Origin: Chromatiales bacterium
GTDB lineage: Bacteria > Pseudomonadota > Gammaproteobacteria > UBA6429 > Thiohalophilaceae
DNA: 22,893 bases
Direction of reading: 5' to 3'
Assembly (NCBI GenBank): GCA_024641465.1
Contig: JAHEDB010000005.1
Location: 1-22,893, forward strand
Shown: one piece after another, positions 8,374 through 14,916 of the stretch
Layout: every line of letters begins with the position of its first letter
How positions within the stretch are numbered: position 1 is the first letter of the stretch
The notes under the pieces: model-generated
The model's database searches: none
The model's input: the letters and a program-made list of their open reading frames with translations, nothing else
Told to the model about the DNA's origin: nothing
Program-made: the position numbers and the translations under genes

Positions 8374-8829
8374 GTGAGTCAAGAAGATAGCGTAATCGTA
8401 CGTAATTTGTGGCGTGTCTCGGCAGCCCTGTTTGTGTTGATGCTGGTAATCGTTGTTACCGCACGCAGTGTATCCGCCGCTGAAGACAAGATGGACCCGC
8501 GCGTTGCCGCGAGCATCAATGAGCGTCTCGCGCCACTGGGCCAGGTTCGCACGGGTAAGATCGAAGCAACGGCCTCCGCCAGTGCCGGTAAGGCCGATGC
8601 CAAGGGCGCCTTTCAGGCCAACTGTTTTGCCTGTCATGGCACCGGCGCCGCCGGCGCACCGAAGCTGGGCGACAAGGCCGCCTGGAAGGCCCGTATCGCG
8701 CAGGGCAAACCGACCCTGTACGGTCACGCCATCAAGGGTTTCAAAGGCATGCCACCCAAGGGCGGCAGCAGCCTGGATGACGACACGGTCAAGGCCATCG
8801 TGGATTACATGGTGTCACAGGGTAAATAG
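8374..8829 (+). CDS. Membrane-anchored mono-heme cytochrome c5-like protein
   Basis: The protein has 151 residues. A single hydrophobic segment (about 11-36, ending VSAAED) is either an uncleaved anchor or a signal peptide. A linker leads to a class I cytochrome c domain. Heme attaches covalently at CFACH (84-88), with H88 as one axial ligand and M126 in GMPPKGG as the likely other. The GAPKLGDKAAWKARIAQGK stretch matches cytochrome c5. It should carry electrons on the periplasmic side toward a terminal oxidase or other acceptor. The two extra cysteines that usually follow MPPKGG in c5 are absent (SSLDDD here). The start is a GTG with AGAGG at 8-nt spacing. It is a single-gene unit with its own promoter and terminator. 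Confidence 0.88.
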   Translation: MSQEDSVIVRNLWRVSAALFVLMLVIVVTARSVSAAEDKMDPRVAASINERLAPLGQVRTGKIEATASASAGKADAKGAFQANCFACHGTGAAGAPKLGDKAAWKARIAQGKPTLYGHAIKGFKGMPPKGGSSLDDDTVKAIVDYMVSQGK

Positions 8830-8847
8830 AGATAAAACCTGAACCAC

Positions 8848-8889
8848 CAAGTCACCAAGGTAAGATAAAAATATTAACTTGGTGACTTG
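8848..8889. repeat. 12-bp inverted repeat downstream of the cytochrome gene
   Basis: CAAGTCACCAAG (8848-8859) and CTTGGTGACTTG (8878-8889) are perfect inverted copies around an 18-nt AT-rich loop. There is no T tract, so it is not a typical terminator. The ACCACCAAGTCACCAAG wording resembles short CACCAAG-type dispersed intergenic repeats I have seen in other bacterial genomes, which is unverified here. Confidence 0.7.
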
Positions 8890-8909
8890 CTAGTGAAAGG
8901 GATTTAAGA

Positions 8910-8931
8910 GGCTGCTTCGGCAGCCTTTTTT
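8910..8931 (+). terminator. Rho-independent terminator of the cytochrome gene
   Basis: GGCTGC-TTCG-GCAGCC is a 6-bp stem with a stable TTCG tetraloop, directly followed by six T. It sits between the convergent cytochrome and rep genes, 2 nt from the rep stop. Confidence 0.93.
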
Positions 8932-8932
8932 A

Positions 8933-10942
8933 TTAGCCTTCGGCCAGCAGCCCGCGCAGGGCGGCGAGGTGTGATTTGCCCCGTTGCTGGCTTTCTTCTT
9001 TATTAACTTCGATACCCACACCCTGCCATTGTAGGTCATCTTTGGGTAGCTCCTGCAGGAAACGGCTCGGTTCACAATCGGTGGTATCGCCATAACGCTT
9101 GCGCTGGGCGGCGAGGGACAGGGTGAGGGTCTGTTGGGCGCGGGTGATGCCGACATAGGCGAGGCGGCGTTCTTCTTCGATGGTGTCTTCCTCGATACTG
9201 GTGCGATGCGGTAACAACTCTTCTTCCATACCGACCAGAAAGACATGTGGGAACTCCAGGCCCTTGGCGGCGTGCAGGGTCATCAGACTGACGCAATCAC
9301 CCTTCTCCTCGTCATCGCGATCGAGGATATCCAGCAGGGTCAGCTTGTTGACCAGGTCCGCCAGCTTGGCCTCGGTATCTTTTGCGTGCATGCGCTCCAG
9401 CCAGGTAATGAGCTCGCGGATATTGTCCATCTTGCGGGTGGCGATGATCTCATCCTTGCAGGTATCGAGCAGATAGGTCTCATAGCGGATGTCATTGATC
9501 AGTGTCTTCACCGCCTCAACGGGATGAATGTTTTCCGCATGGTGCGCCATGCTCACCACCCAGTTGGCAAAGGCATGCAGGTTTTGATAGGCGCGCTCAC
9601 TCATGTGTTGTTGCAGGCCGATCTCAAAACACGAGGTGAACAGGCTGTTGCCGCGTTCATGACTGTAATTGGCGAGTTTTTCCAGCGTGCCGGGACCGAC
9701 CTCTCGACGCGGGGTATTGATGATCCGCACGAAGGCATTGTCATCATCGGGATTGGACAGCAGCCGCAGGTAGGCCATCAGGTCCTTGATCTCGGTGTAG
9801 GCAAAAAATGAAATGCCGCCGCTCAGGTAATAGGGGATCTGGTTCTGCCGCAGCAGACGTTCAAACAGACGTGACTGATGGTTGCCGCGATACAGAATCG
9901 CATAATCTTTATATTTGTTGTTACAGCGAAAACGGTGGTGCATGAGTTCATGCACGATCTGCTCAGCCTCCAGTTCATCGGTCTGACAGCGGATCACGCG
10001 GATCGGATCGCCATAACCGAGATCACTCCACAGGCGTTTTTCAAACACGTGGGGATTGTTGCCGATCAGGGCATTGGCGGCCTTGAGGATGCGGCCGCTG
10101 GAACGATAGTTCTGTTCCAGTTTGATGACCTTGAGGCGCGGGAAGTCGGTATTCAATAGGGCCAGGTTTTCCGGGTTGGCGCCACGCCAGGAATAGATCG
10201 ATTGATCATCATCGCCCACCGCCGTCAGTGCACCACGTACTCCAACGAGCTGTTTGACCAGTTCGTACTGGGTGGTATTGGTGTCCTGATATTCATCAAC
10301 CAGCAGATAGCGGATACGCCCCTGCCACTTTTCAAGGATATCGGGATGCTCACGGAACAGCATCACCGGTAGCATGATCAGATCGTCGAAGTCGACGGCG
10401 TTATAGGTACGCAGGTGATGGTTGTAGGCCAGATACATGCGTGCCGCGGCATGGTCGTGGGGGTCGGCGGCCTGCGCGGCGGCCTGTTCGGGCAGGACAA
10501 AGGAATTCTTCCAGCCCGAGATGCGCCATTGCATCTGTTCCGCCTGGTCGCCGTGATCGCCAAAGGCCTTGCGCATTAATTCTTTGATGAGATTCAGCGC
10601 ATCGGCACTGTCATAAATGGAAAACCCGCTCTTCAGGGCCAGGGCCTTCAGCTCGCAGCGGATAATATCCAGGCCGAGGGTGTGAAAGGTCGAGACCCGC
10701 AGCCCCGTCATATTTTTTTTGCCGAGCAGCTGGCCGACCCGTGCCTTCATTTCCCGCGAGGCCTTGTTGGTAAAGGTCACCGCGGCGATATGGCGCGGGT
10801 CGATATTACAATCGGTGATCAGGTAGGCGATTTTCTGGGTGATAACGCGGGTCTTGCCGCTACCGGCCCCGGCCAATACCAGTAATGGGCCATCCAGATA
10901 GCGAACAGCGGCCTTTTGTGCGGGATTTAGCTGATTTGACAT
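8933..10942 (-). CDS. rep: ATP-dependent DNA helicase Rep
   Basis: This 669-residue superfamily 1A helicase moves 3' to 5' and clears proteins from DNA ahead of replication forks and at restart. It matches E. coli Rep (673 residues) along its whole length. Visible motifs in order are Walker A GAGSGKT (25-31), AAVTFTNKASREMK (Ia), STFHTLGLDI, LLVDEYQDTNTTQYELV (II), VGDDDQSIYSWRGA (III), KLEQNYRSSGRILKAAN (IV), LMTLHAAKGLEFPHVFLVGME (V) and RRLAYVGITRAQQTLTLS (VI). The domain between motifs is full length, so this is Rep rather than UvrD or PcrA. The ATG at 10942 has no ribosome-binding site. A promoter immediately upstream suggests a leaderless message. Confidence 0.96.
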   Translation of the reverse strand: MSNQLNPAQKAAVRYLDGPLLVLAGAGSGKTRVITQKIAYLITDCNIDPRHIAAVTFTNKASREMKARVGQLLGKKNMTGLRVSTFHTLGLDIIRCELKALALKSGFSIYDSADALNLIKELMRKAFGDHGDQAEQMQWRISGWKNSFVLPEQAAAQAADPHDHAAARMYLAYNHHLRTYNAVDFDDLIMLPVMLFREHPDILEKWQGRIRYLLVDEYQDTNTTQYELVKQLVGVRGALTAVGDDDQSIYSWRGANPENLALLNTDFPRLKVIKLEQNYRSSGRILKAANALIGNNPHVFEKRLWSDLGYGDPIRVIRCQTDELEAEQIVHELMHHRFRCNNKYKDYAILYRGNHQSRLFERLLRQNQIPYYLSGGISFFAYTEIKDLMAYLRLLSNPDDDNAFVRIINTPRREVGPGTLEKLANYSHERGNSLFTSCFEIGLQQHMSERAYQNLHAFANWVVSMAHHAENIHPVEAVKTLINDIRYETYLLDTCKDEIIATRKMDNIRELITWLERMHAKDTEAKLADLVNKLTLLDILDRDDEEKGDCVSLMTLHAAKGLEFPHVFLVGMEEELLPHRTSIEEDTIEEERRLAYVGITRAQQTLTLSLAAQRKRYGDTTDCEPSRFLQELPKDDLQWQGVGIEVNKEESQQRGKSHLAALRGLLAEG

Positions 10943-10950
10943 AGTGTTGC

Positions 10951-10979
10951 ATTGTAGGGGGCCGAGGGATCGACGTCGA
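10951..10979 (-). promoter_or_regulatory. Likely rep promoter, giving a leaderless mRNA
   Basis: On the minus strand TCGACG (10974-10979) and TACAAT (10951-10956) are spaced by 17 nt. Transcription would then start 1-3 nt before the rep ATG, which agrees with the missing Shine-Dalgarno sequence there. Confidence 0.5.
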
Positions 10980-10996
10980 GATTGACTTTCGGGCAG

Positions 10997-11028
10997 GCCT
11001 GGTCATGGCGAAGGGGCCATTACCAGGC
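10997..11028. repeat. 13-bp imperfect inverted repeat upstream of rep
   Basis: GCCTGGTCATGGC (10997-11009) and GCCATTACCAGGC (11016-11028) pair with one mismatch around a 6-nt loop. It lies between the stop of the 120-residue gene and the rep promoter. With no T run on either side it is not a standard terminator, though it could stop or stabilise the upstream transcript. Confidence 0.75.
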
Positions 11029-11043
11029 AGGGACGGTGGTTAC

Positions 11044-11406
11044 CTATATATCGTCGTCGTCTTCATCGTCCAGCACAATATTATATTTGGCGGCCAGGCG
11101 CAGGCGGTCATCCCATTTTTCGATGGCAAATTCCAGACAGCTGGTTTCCTGATTCATGCGGCCCATTTTTTCAATGGTGTAATTATCGATCTGGTAGATC
11201 AACCATTTAGACGTGATTGGGTGTTCGGGGGCGAGCAACGACCAGGAGTAGTCTTTCAGACCTCTCTGGGCCTCGAGCAGCATCTCCATGAAGATCCGGG
11301 CGACGCTGTCATTGATCTGACCGCGCCAGCCGGGTTCCCCCGCCGCCCGATAAAAGGTGTCGATGAGTTCGGTGAGGGCTTCTTTTGCATCAACGTCAAC
11401 AAACAT
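11044..11406 (-). CDS. Conserved-looking small acidic-tailed protein of unknown function
   Basis: The protein has 120 residues and I do not recognise its family. It looks soluble and helical, with Trp/Tyr-rich segments (KDYSWSLL, SKWLIYQIDNYTIEKMGRM) and a C-terminal run DDEDDDDI. There is no signal peptide, membrane segment or known catalytic motif. The start ATG is preceded by AAGGACAGG and, further up, by a perfect TATAAT, so it is very likely a real gene with its own promoter. It lies upstream of rep on the same strand, 101 nt away, but an inverted repeat and a rep promoter separate them. An overlapping 145-codon frame on the other strand lacks such signals and is taken as a shadow. Confidence 0.7.
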   Translation of the reverse strand: MFVDVDAKEALTELIDTFYRAAGEPGWRGQINDSVARIFMEMLLEAQRGLKDYSWSLLAPEHPITSKWLIYQIDNYTIEKMGRMNQETSCLEFAIEKWDDRLRLAAKYNIVLDDEDDDDI

Positions 11407-11452
11407 GTTTTAACCTGTCCTTGCCGTCTTAGTGAAGGGTAGTAATCGACGC

Positions 11453-11481
11453 ATTATACTCGATTTCAGGGGCGTTCAGCA
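11453..11481 (-). promoter_or_regulatory. Likely promoter of the 120-residue gene
   Basis: On the minus strand a perfect TATAAT (11453-11458) lies 46 nt upstream of the ATG. The -35 position (TGCTGA, 11476-11481, 17-nt spacing) matches consensus poorly. Confidence 0.5.
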
Positions 11482-11716
11482 CAACTTAACGCGAGTCGCA
11501 GTCCGGTAACTTTCGTGCCTGGCGGTGTGAAAATCGATATTGAGTGGAATAAATGCCGTTTTGCACCGCTTGGCCCTGTAGGGTATTTCTTACAGGGCTT
11601 TCGGATACGGCTGACAGCATCGAAAGTCGCAGTCGCCTTAAGATATCTCTCAGGACATACCAGGGAGTTTACAAATCAAGCGAGGGTGTGAGTCGGTAAA
11701 GCAAGAGGGGGCTGCG
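11482..11716 (+). other. Leader region upstream of the first DUF6316-type gene, with a hairpin
   Basis: Together with 11407-11481 this makes a 310-nt stretch without a gene. It contains a perfect 8-bp inverted repeat, GCCCTGTA (11573-11580) and TACAGGGC (11591-11598), with a 10-nt loop followed by only three T. No convincing promoter and no known riboswitch pattern were recognised. GAGGGGG just before 11717 is the ribosome-binding site of the next gene. Confidence 0.5.
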
Positions 11717-11920
11717 ATGGAAGTCAAACGACATGGTGAACAGGGATGGGTTCTACAGCGTAGTAACCGATTGTTCAGGGAAGGAGGCGACTGGTTTTTT
11801 GCCGTGCGCCACGGGGTAGATCAAGGACCGTATACCAATGAAATGGAAGCCAGGCTGGCTCTGAGGGAGTTCATTGAAGAACAACTGCAGTTTGAGTATC
11901 GCTTGACTGCGGAGTTGTGA
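11717..11920 (+). CDS. DUF6316-type small protein (copy 1)
   Basis: This 67-residue soluble protein has the core REGGDWFFAVRHGVDQGPYTNE followed by an acidic helix (EARLALREFIEEQLQFEY). The pattern GG(D/E)WFF..R.G.D.GP(Y/F) followed by an EA...A...EFI..QL helix is shared with the neighbour at 12205, so the two are paralogues. I connect them with the DUF6316 family from memory; no function is known to me. GAGGGGG gives a strong ribosome-binding site 5 nt before the ATG. A short hairpin terminator follows the gene, so it is a single-gene unit. The compact beta-rich core suggests a binding or modulator domain rather than an enzyme, which is inference only. Confidence 0.75.
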   Translation: MEVKRHGEQGWVLQRSNRLFREGGDWFFAVRHGVDQGPYTNEMEARLALREFIEEQLQFEYRLTAEL

Positions 11921-11943
11921 GTTTGATTTTTTATGCGTTGCTT

Positions 11944-11967
11944 GGCACAAGGATGTGCCTCTTTTTT
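11944..11967 (+). terminator. Rho-independent terminator after DUF6316 copy 1
   Basis: GGCACA-AGGA-TGTGCC forms a perfect 6-bp stem, followed by TCTTTTTT. It lies 24 nt after the stop codon. Confidence 0.82.
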
Positions 11968-12106
11968 CGATAATCCTCTGCTATTCTTTAAACTGGCCAT
12001 TCAGGCCGTTGATACATATTTAACGAGATATTTAGTCAAGTACTTTGGCCGGTCGGCCGATATGTCTTTATGTAAAGTAGGTGAATGCCCCGGGGCTGAA
12101 AAAGTT

Positions 12107-12136
12107 TTGCAGTCAGGCAGCCGAGTCATTTAGAAT
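12107..12136 (+). promoter_or_regulatory. Possible promoter of DUF6316 copy 2
   Basis: TTGCAG (12107-12112) and TAGAAT (12131-12136) are 18 nt apart and lie about 70 nt before the ATG at 12205. The -10 matches consensus at 5 of 6 positions; the -35 is weaker. Confidence 0.4.
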
Positions 12137-12204
12137 CCCGCAGCATAGTGATACCGGTGCTAGACTTGTGTAGTGCTCACTGGTTTTTTGAAGAACAAGG
12201 TCAT

Positions 12205-12417
12205 ATGAAGTCGAAGAGATTTGGTGAAGAAGGTCCGGTGCCGTATCGTACGGAGCGGATATACAACGTAGGTGGTGAGTGGTTCTTTTCGATCCGAAAG
12301 GGCGCCGATCACGGCCCGTTCAAGAGCGAAGAAGAGGCCAAGGCCGCCATGGTGGAGTTTATCAGCGATCAGCTGCTGATCGAAAATCTGCCGCACACCA
12401 AGCCCGAGTCAAAATAA
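12205..12417 (+). CDS. DUF6316-type small protein (copy 2)
   Basis: The protein has 70 residues and is a paralogue of the product at 11717. The shared core is VGGEWFFSIRKGADHGPFKSE followed by a helix EEAKAAMVEFISDQLLIEN. The frame is open 19 codons further up, but the ATG at 12205 aligns exactly with the start of copy 1 (MKSKRFGEEG against MEVKRHGEQG). It is preceded by AAGG, although at only 4-nt spacing. The two genes are separated by 284 nt with a terminator and a candidate promoter, so they appear to be separately expressed. The function is unknown to me. It lies directly upstream of the mnmG promoter, where many relatives instead carry mnmE. Confidence 0.75.
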   Translation: MKSKRFGEEGPVPYRTERIYNVGGEWFFSIRKGADHGPFKSEEEAKAAMVEFISDQLLIENLPHTKPESK

Positions 12418-12441
12418 TCTGTCTAATACAGATGCTTTCCA

Positions 12442-12470
12442 TTGGCTATATTCTGGCCAGACGATAAAAT
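12442..12470 (+). promoter_or_regulatory. Promoter of the mnmG-rsmG-parAB operon
   Basis: TTGGCT (12442-12447) and TAAAAT (12465-12470) are separated by the ideal 17 nt, with 4 of 6 and 5 of 6 consensus matches. Transcription would start near 12477, about 40 nt before the mnmG ATG. Confidence 0.68.
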
Positions 12471-12514
12471 GCCCCGTTTATTGAAGAATGCAACTGCGTT
12501 GCAGGCAGGTTGGG

Positions 12515-14410
12515 ATGTTTTTCCAGGATCGTTTTGATGTCATTGTAGTGGGGGGGGGGCATGCCGGGACCGAGGCGGCGCTGGCGGCTGCCCGTATGGG
12601 CTGCAAGACCTTGCTGCTGACCCACAACATCGAGACCCTGGGCCAGATGAGCTGTAACCCGGCCATCGGCGGTATCGGCAAGGGCCACCTGGTCAAAGAG
12701 GTCGATGCCCTGGGTGGCCTGATGGCCCATGCCATTGACCTGGGCGGGATCCAGTTTCGTACCCTCAATGCCAGCAAGGGTCCCGCCGTACGGGCGACCC
12801 GCGCCCAGGCCGATCGCGCCCTGTATAAGCAGGTTGTCCGCAGTGTCCTCGAAAATACCCCTAATCTGACCTTGTTCCAGCAGGCCGTGGTGGATCTGAT
12901 CGTCGATAATGACCGGGTCGCCGGGGTAGTGACCAAGATGGGCCTGAAGTTTTCGGCCCCGAGTATCGTGTTGACGGTGGGGACCTTCCTCGGTGGCCGC
13001 ATCCATATCGGCCTTGAAAATTATGAAGGAGGCAGAGCTGGCGATCCCCCAGCCAATGCCCTGTCACGCCGCCTGCGTGATCTGCCCTTCAATGTGGATC
13101 GCCTCAAGACCGGCACCCCGCCGCGGATCGACGGCAAGACCATCGACTTCAGCGTGATGCAACCCCAGCCCGGTGATGAGCCGGTACCGGTGTTCTCTTT
13201 CATCGGCAAGGCCGAACAGCATCCCCGACAGGTCCCCTGCCACATCACCTACACCAATGAGCAGACCCACGACATTATTCGTGGCGGCCTCGACCGCTCA
13301 CCTATGTACAGTGGTGTGATAGAGGGCATCGGACCACGCTACTGTCCGTCGATTGAAGATAAGGTGGTGCGTTTCTCGGAACGTAACGCCCATCAGATCT
13401 TCGTCGAGCCGGAAGGGCTGACGACCACGGAGGTCTACCCCAATGGTATCTCCACCAGCCTGCCGTTTGATGTGCAGCTGGCCCTGGTGCAGTCGATCAA
13501 GGGCTTTGAAAAGGCCCATATCACCCGTCCCGGCTATGCCATCGAGTATGATTTTTTTGACCCAAGGGACCTGAAACCCTCACTGGAAACCAAACACATG
13601 CCCGGCCTGTTTTTTGCCGGACAGATCAACGGCACCACGGGCTATGAAGAGGCTGCGGCGCAAGGGTTGCTGGCGGGTTTAAACGCGGCCCGGCAAGTCC
13701 AGCAAAAAGACGCCTGGTCACCGCGCCGTGATGAGGCCTATCTTGGCGTGCTGGTGGATGATCTGATCACCCGCGGCACCCTCGAACCTTACCGTATGTT
13801 CACCAGCCGGGCCGAATATCGCCTGATGCTGAGGGAGGACAATGCCGATCTGCGTCTGACCGAGAGGGGGCGAGAACTGGGCCTGGTGGATGATGTCCGC
13901 TGGACGGCCTTCGAGGCAAAGCGCGAGGCGATCATCGGCGAACAGCAACGCTTGCGCGATACCTGGGTGCGACCCGGTAACGGGTTGGACGAACACCTCA
14001 ACAGGATGTTGGGCAAATCCCTCAGTCGGGAGACACGGGCTCTGGAATTGCTGCGTCGGCCCGAGGTCGATTATCTCAGCCTGACACAATTACCGGGTGT
14101 GGGCCCGGCGGTAAGTGACCCGACCGTGGCGGAGCAAATCGATATCCAGGCCAAGTATTCCGGTTATATCGAACGGCAGGAGGATGAAATTGCCCGTCAG
14201 CGCCGTCATGAGGAGACAACATTAACCGATGCGATCGATTATGATCGTGTCTCGGGATTGTCGACCGAGGTACGGGAAAAACTCCTGCGAGTCAGACCTG
14301 CTACAATAGGCCAGGCGGCACGCATCCCCGGTGTGACGCCAGCAGCGATTTCACTCTTGCTGGTGCATCTGAAGAAAAACAGGCAGTCGAATAAGTCACA
14401 AAGTGCCTAG
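12515..14410 (+). CDS. mnmG: MnmG, tRNA uridine-5-carboxymethylaminomethyl modification enzyme
   Basis: This 631-residue protein closely matches E. coli MnmG (629). With MnmE it adds the carboxymethylaminomethyl group to U34 of certain tRNAs, using FAD, NADH and folate. The FAD-binding motif VVGGGHAGTEAALAAARMG starts at residue 11. TLGQMSCNPAIGGIGKGHLV, NASKGPAVRATRAQADR and GTFLGGRIHIG follow, then RLKTGTPPRID, PYRMFTSRAEYRLMLREDNA and the C-terminal helical part ending GVTPAAISLLLVHLKK. The frame opens 9 codons earlier, but the ATG at 12515 gives the family N-terminus. Codons 12-15 contain ten consecutive G, an unstable tract in the cofactor loop. No mnmE is visible next to it. Confidence 0.97.
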   Translation: MFFQDRFDVIVVGGGHAGTEAALAAARMGCKTLLLTHNIETLGQMSCNPAIGGIGKGHLVKEVDALGGLMAHAIDLGGIQFRTLNASKGPAVRATRAQADRALYKQVVRSVLENTPNLTLFQQAVVDLIVDNDRVAGVVTKMGLKFSAPSIVLTVGTFLGGRIHIGLENYEGGRAGDPPANALSRRLRDLPFNVDRLKTGTPPRIDGKTIDFSVMQPQPGDEPVPVFSFIGKAEQHPRQVPCHITYTNEQTHDIIRGGLDRSPMYSGVIEGIGPRYCPSIEDKVVRFSERNAHQIFVEPEGLTTTEVYPNGISTSLPFDVQLALVQSIKGFEKAHITRPGYAIEYDFFDPRDLKPSLETKHMPGLFFAGQINGTTGYEEAAAQGLLAGLNAARQVQQKDAWSPRRDEAYLGVLVDDLITRGTLEPYRMFTSRAEYRLMLREDNADLRLTERGRELGLVDDVRWTAFEAKREAIIGEQQRLRDTWVRPGNGLDEHLNRMLGKSLSRETRALELLRRPEVDYLSLTQLPGVGPAVSDPTVAEQIDIQAKYSGYIERQEDEIARQRRHEETTLTDAIDYDRVSGLSTEVREKLLRVRPATIGQAARIPGVTPAAISLLLVHLKKNRQSNKSQSA

Positions 14411-14448
14411 TTTCACCGCACTGGCAAACATAATAAAGGAGACGGCAA

Positions 14449-14907
14449 ATGACACGTATGATGGTTTTATTCTTAGCTCTGATGTTCGCGACACCCGGTG
14501 TGTGGGCGGCAGACAATGGACTGATCAACAAGAAGAGTCCCTACTCCGTTAAAAAGACCCTTAACCGACTGGAGAAGATCCTGCGCAGCAAGGGTATCGT
14601 TATCGTCAAGCGTTGGAGCCATGACGAGGGTGGCAAAAAGGTCGGTATCCCCCTGCGCCCTACCGAATTGCTGATCTTCGGCAACCCCAAGCTGGGCACC
14701 CACTTTTTCACCAGCAAGCAGACCGCCGGTATCGACCTGCCGTTAAAGGCACTGGCCTGGCAGGACGAAAGCGGTCAGGTCTGGCTGACATACAATGATC
14801 CGCAATACATCGCCAATCGTCATGGCATTGATAACCGCGATGAGATTGTCAAGAAAATGACCGCCGCCCTCGATGGCATGACCAACGCGGCTATCGCCAA
14901 CAAGTAA
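14449..14907 (+). CDS. Secreted DUF302-family protein
   Basis: The protein has 152 residues. A clear signal peptide (about 1-20, cleavage after VWA) sends it to the periplasm. The mature part carries the DUF302 pattern: VKKTLNRLEKILRSKGIVIVKRW, then RPTELLIFGNPKLGTHFF, then KALAWQDESGQVWLTYNDP. DUF302 proteins are small alpha-beta domains of unknown biochemical role. The start has an excellent AAGGAGA ribosome-binding site. It sits 38 nt after mnmG and 9 nt before rsmG on the same strand, so it is probably cotranscribed with them. Its place between mnmG and rsmG is unusual, as these two are commonly adjacent. It has no evident functional tie to RNA modification. Confidence 0.88.
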   Translation: MTRMMVLFLALMFATPGVWAADNGLINKKSPYSVKKTLNRLEKILRSKGIVIVKRWSHDEGGKKVGIPLRPTELLIFGNPKLGTHFFTSKQTAGIDLPLKALAWQDESGQVWLTYNDPQYIANRHGIDNRDEIVKKMTAALDGMTNAAIANK

Positions 14908-14916
14908 GCGAACAGT

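Noticed and set aside
10041..10060. CACGTG core inside rep considered as a parS site
   Set aside because: The flanks do not match the palindromic parS consensus TGTTTCACGTGAAACA, and no other candidate was seen despite parAB being present.
11005..11442. 145-codon + strand frame opposite the 120-residue gene
   Set aside because: The minus-strand frame has a promoter-like TATAAT, a ribosome-binding site and more protein-like composition. The + frame has none of these.
11933..12133. 66-codon + strand frame between the two DUF6316-type genes
   Set aside because: It runs through a terminator and a candidate promoter, has no ribosome-binding site, and its product looks random.
12417..12433. ATCTGT/ACAGAT hairpin after DUF6316 copy 2 as a terminator
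   Set aside because: The stem is short and AT-rich and is followed by only three T, so it is too weak to call.
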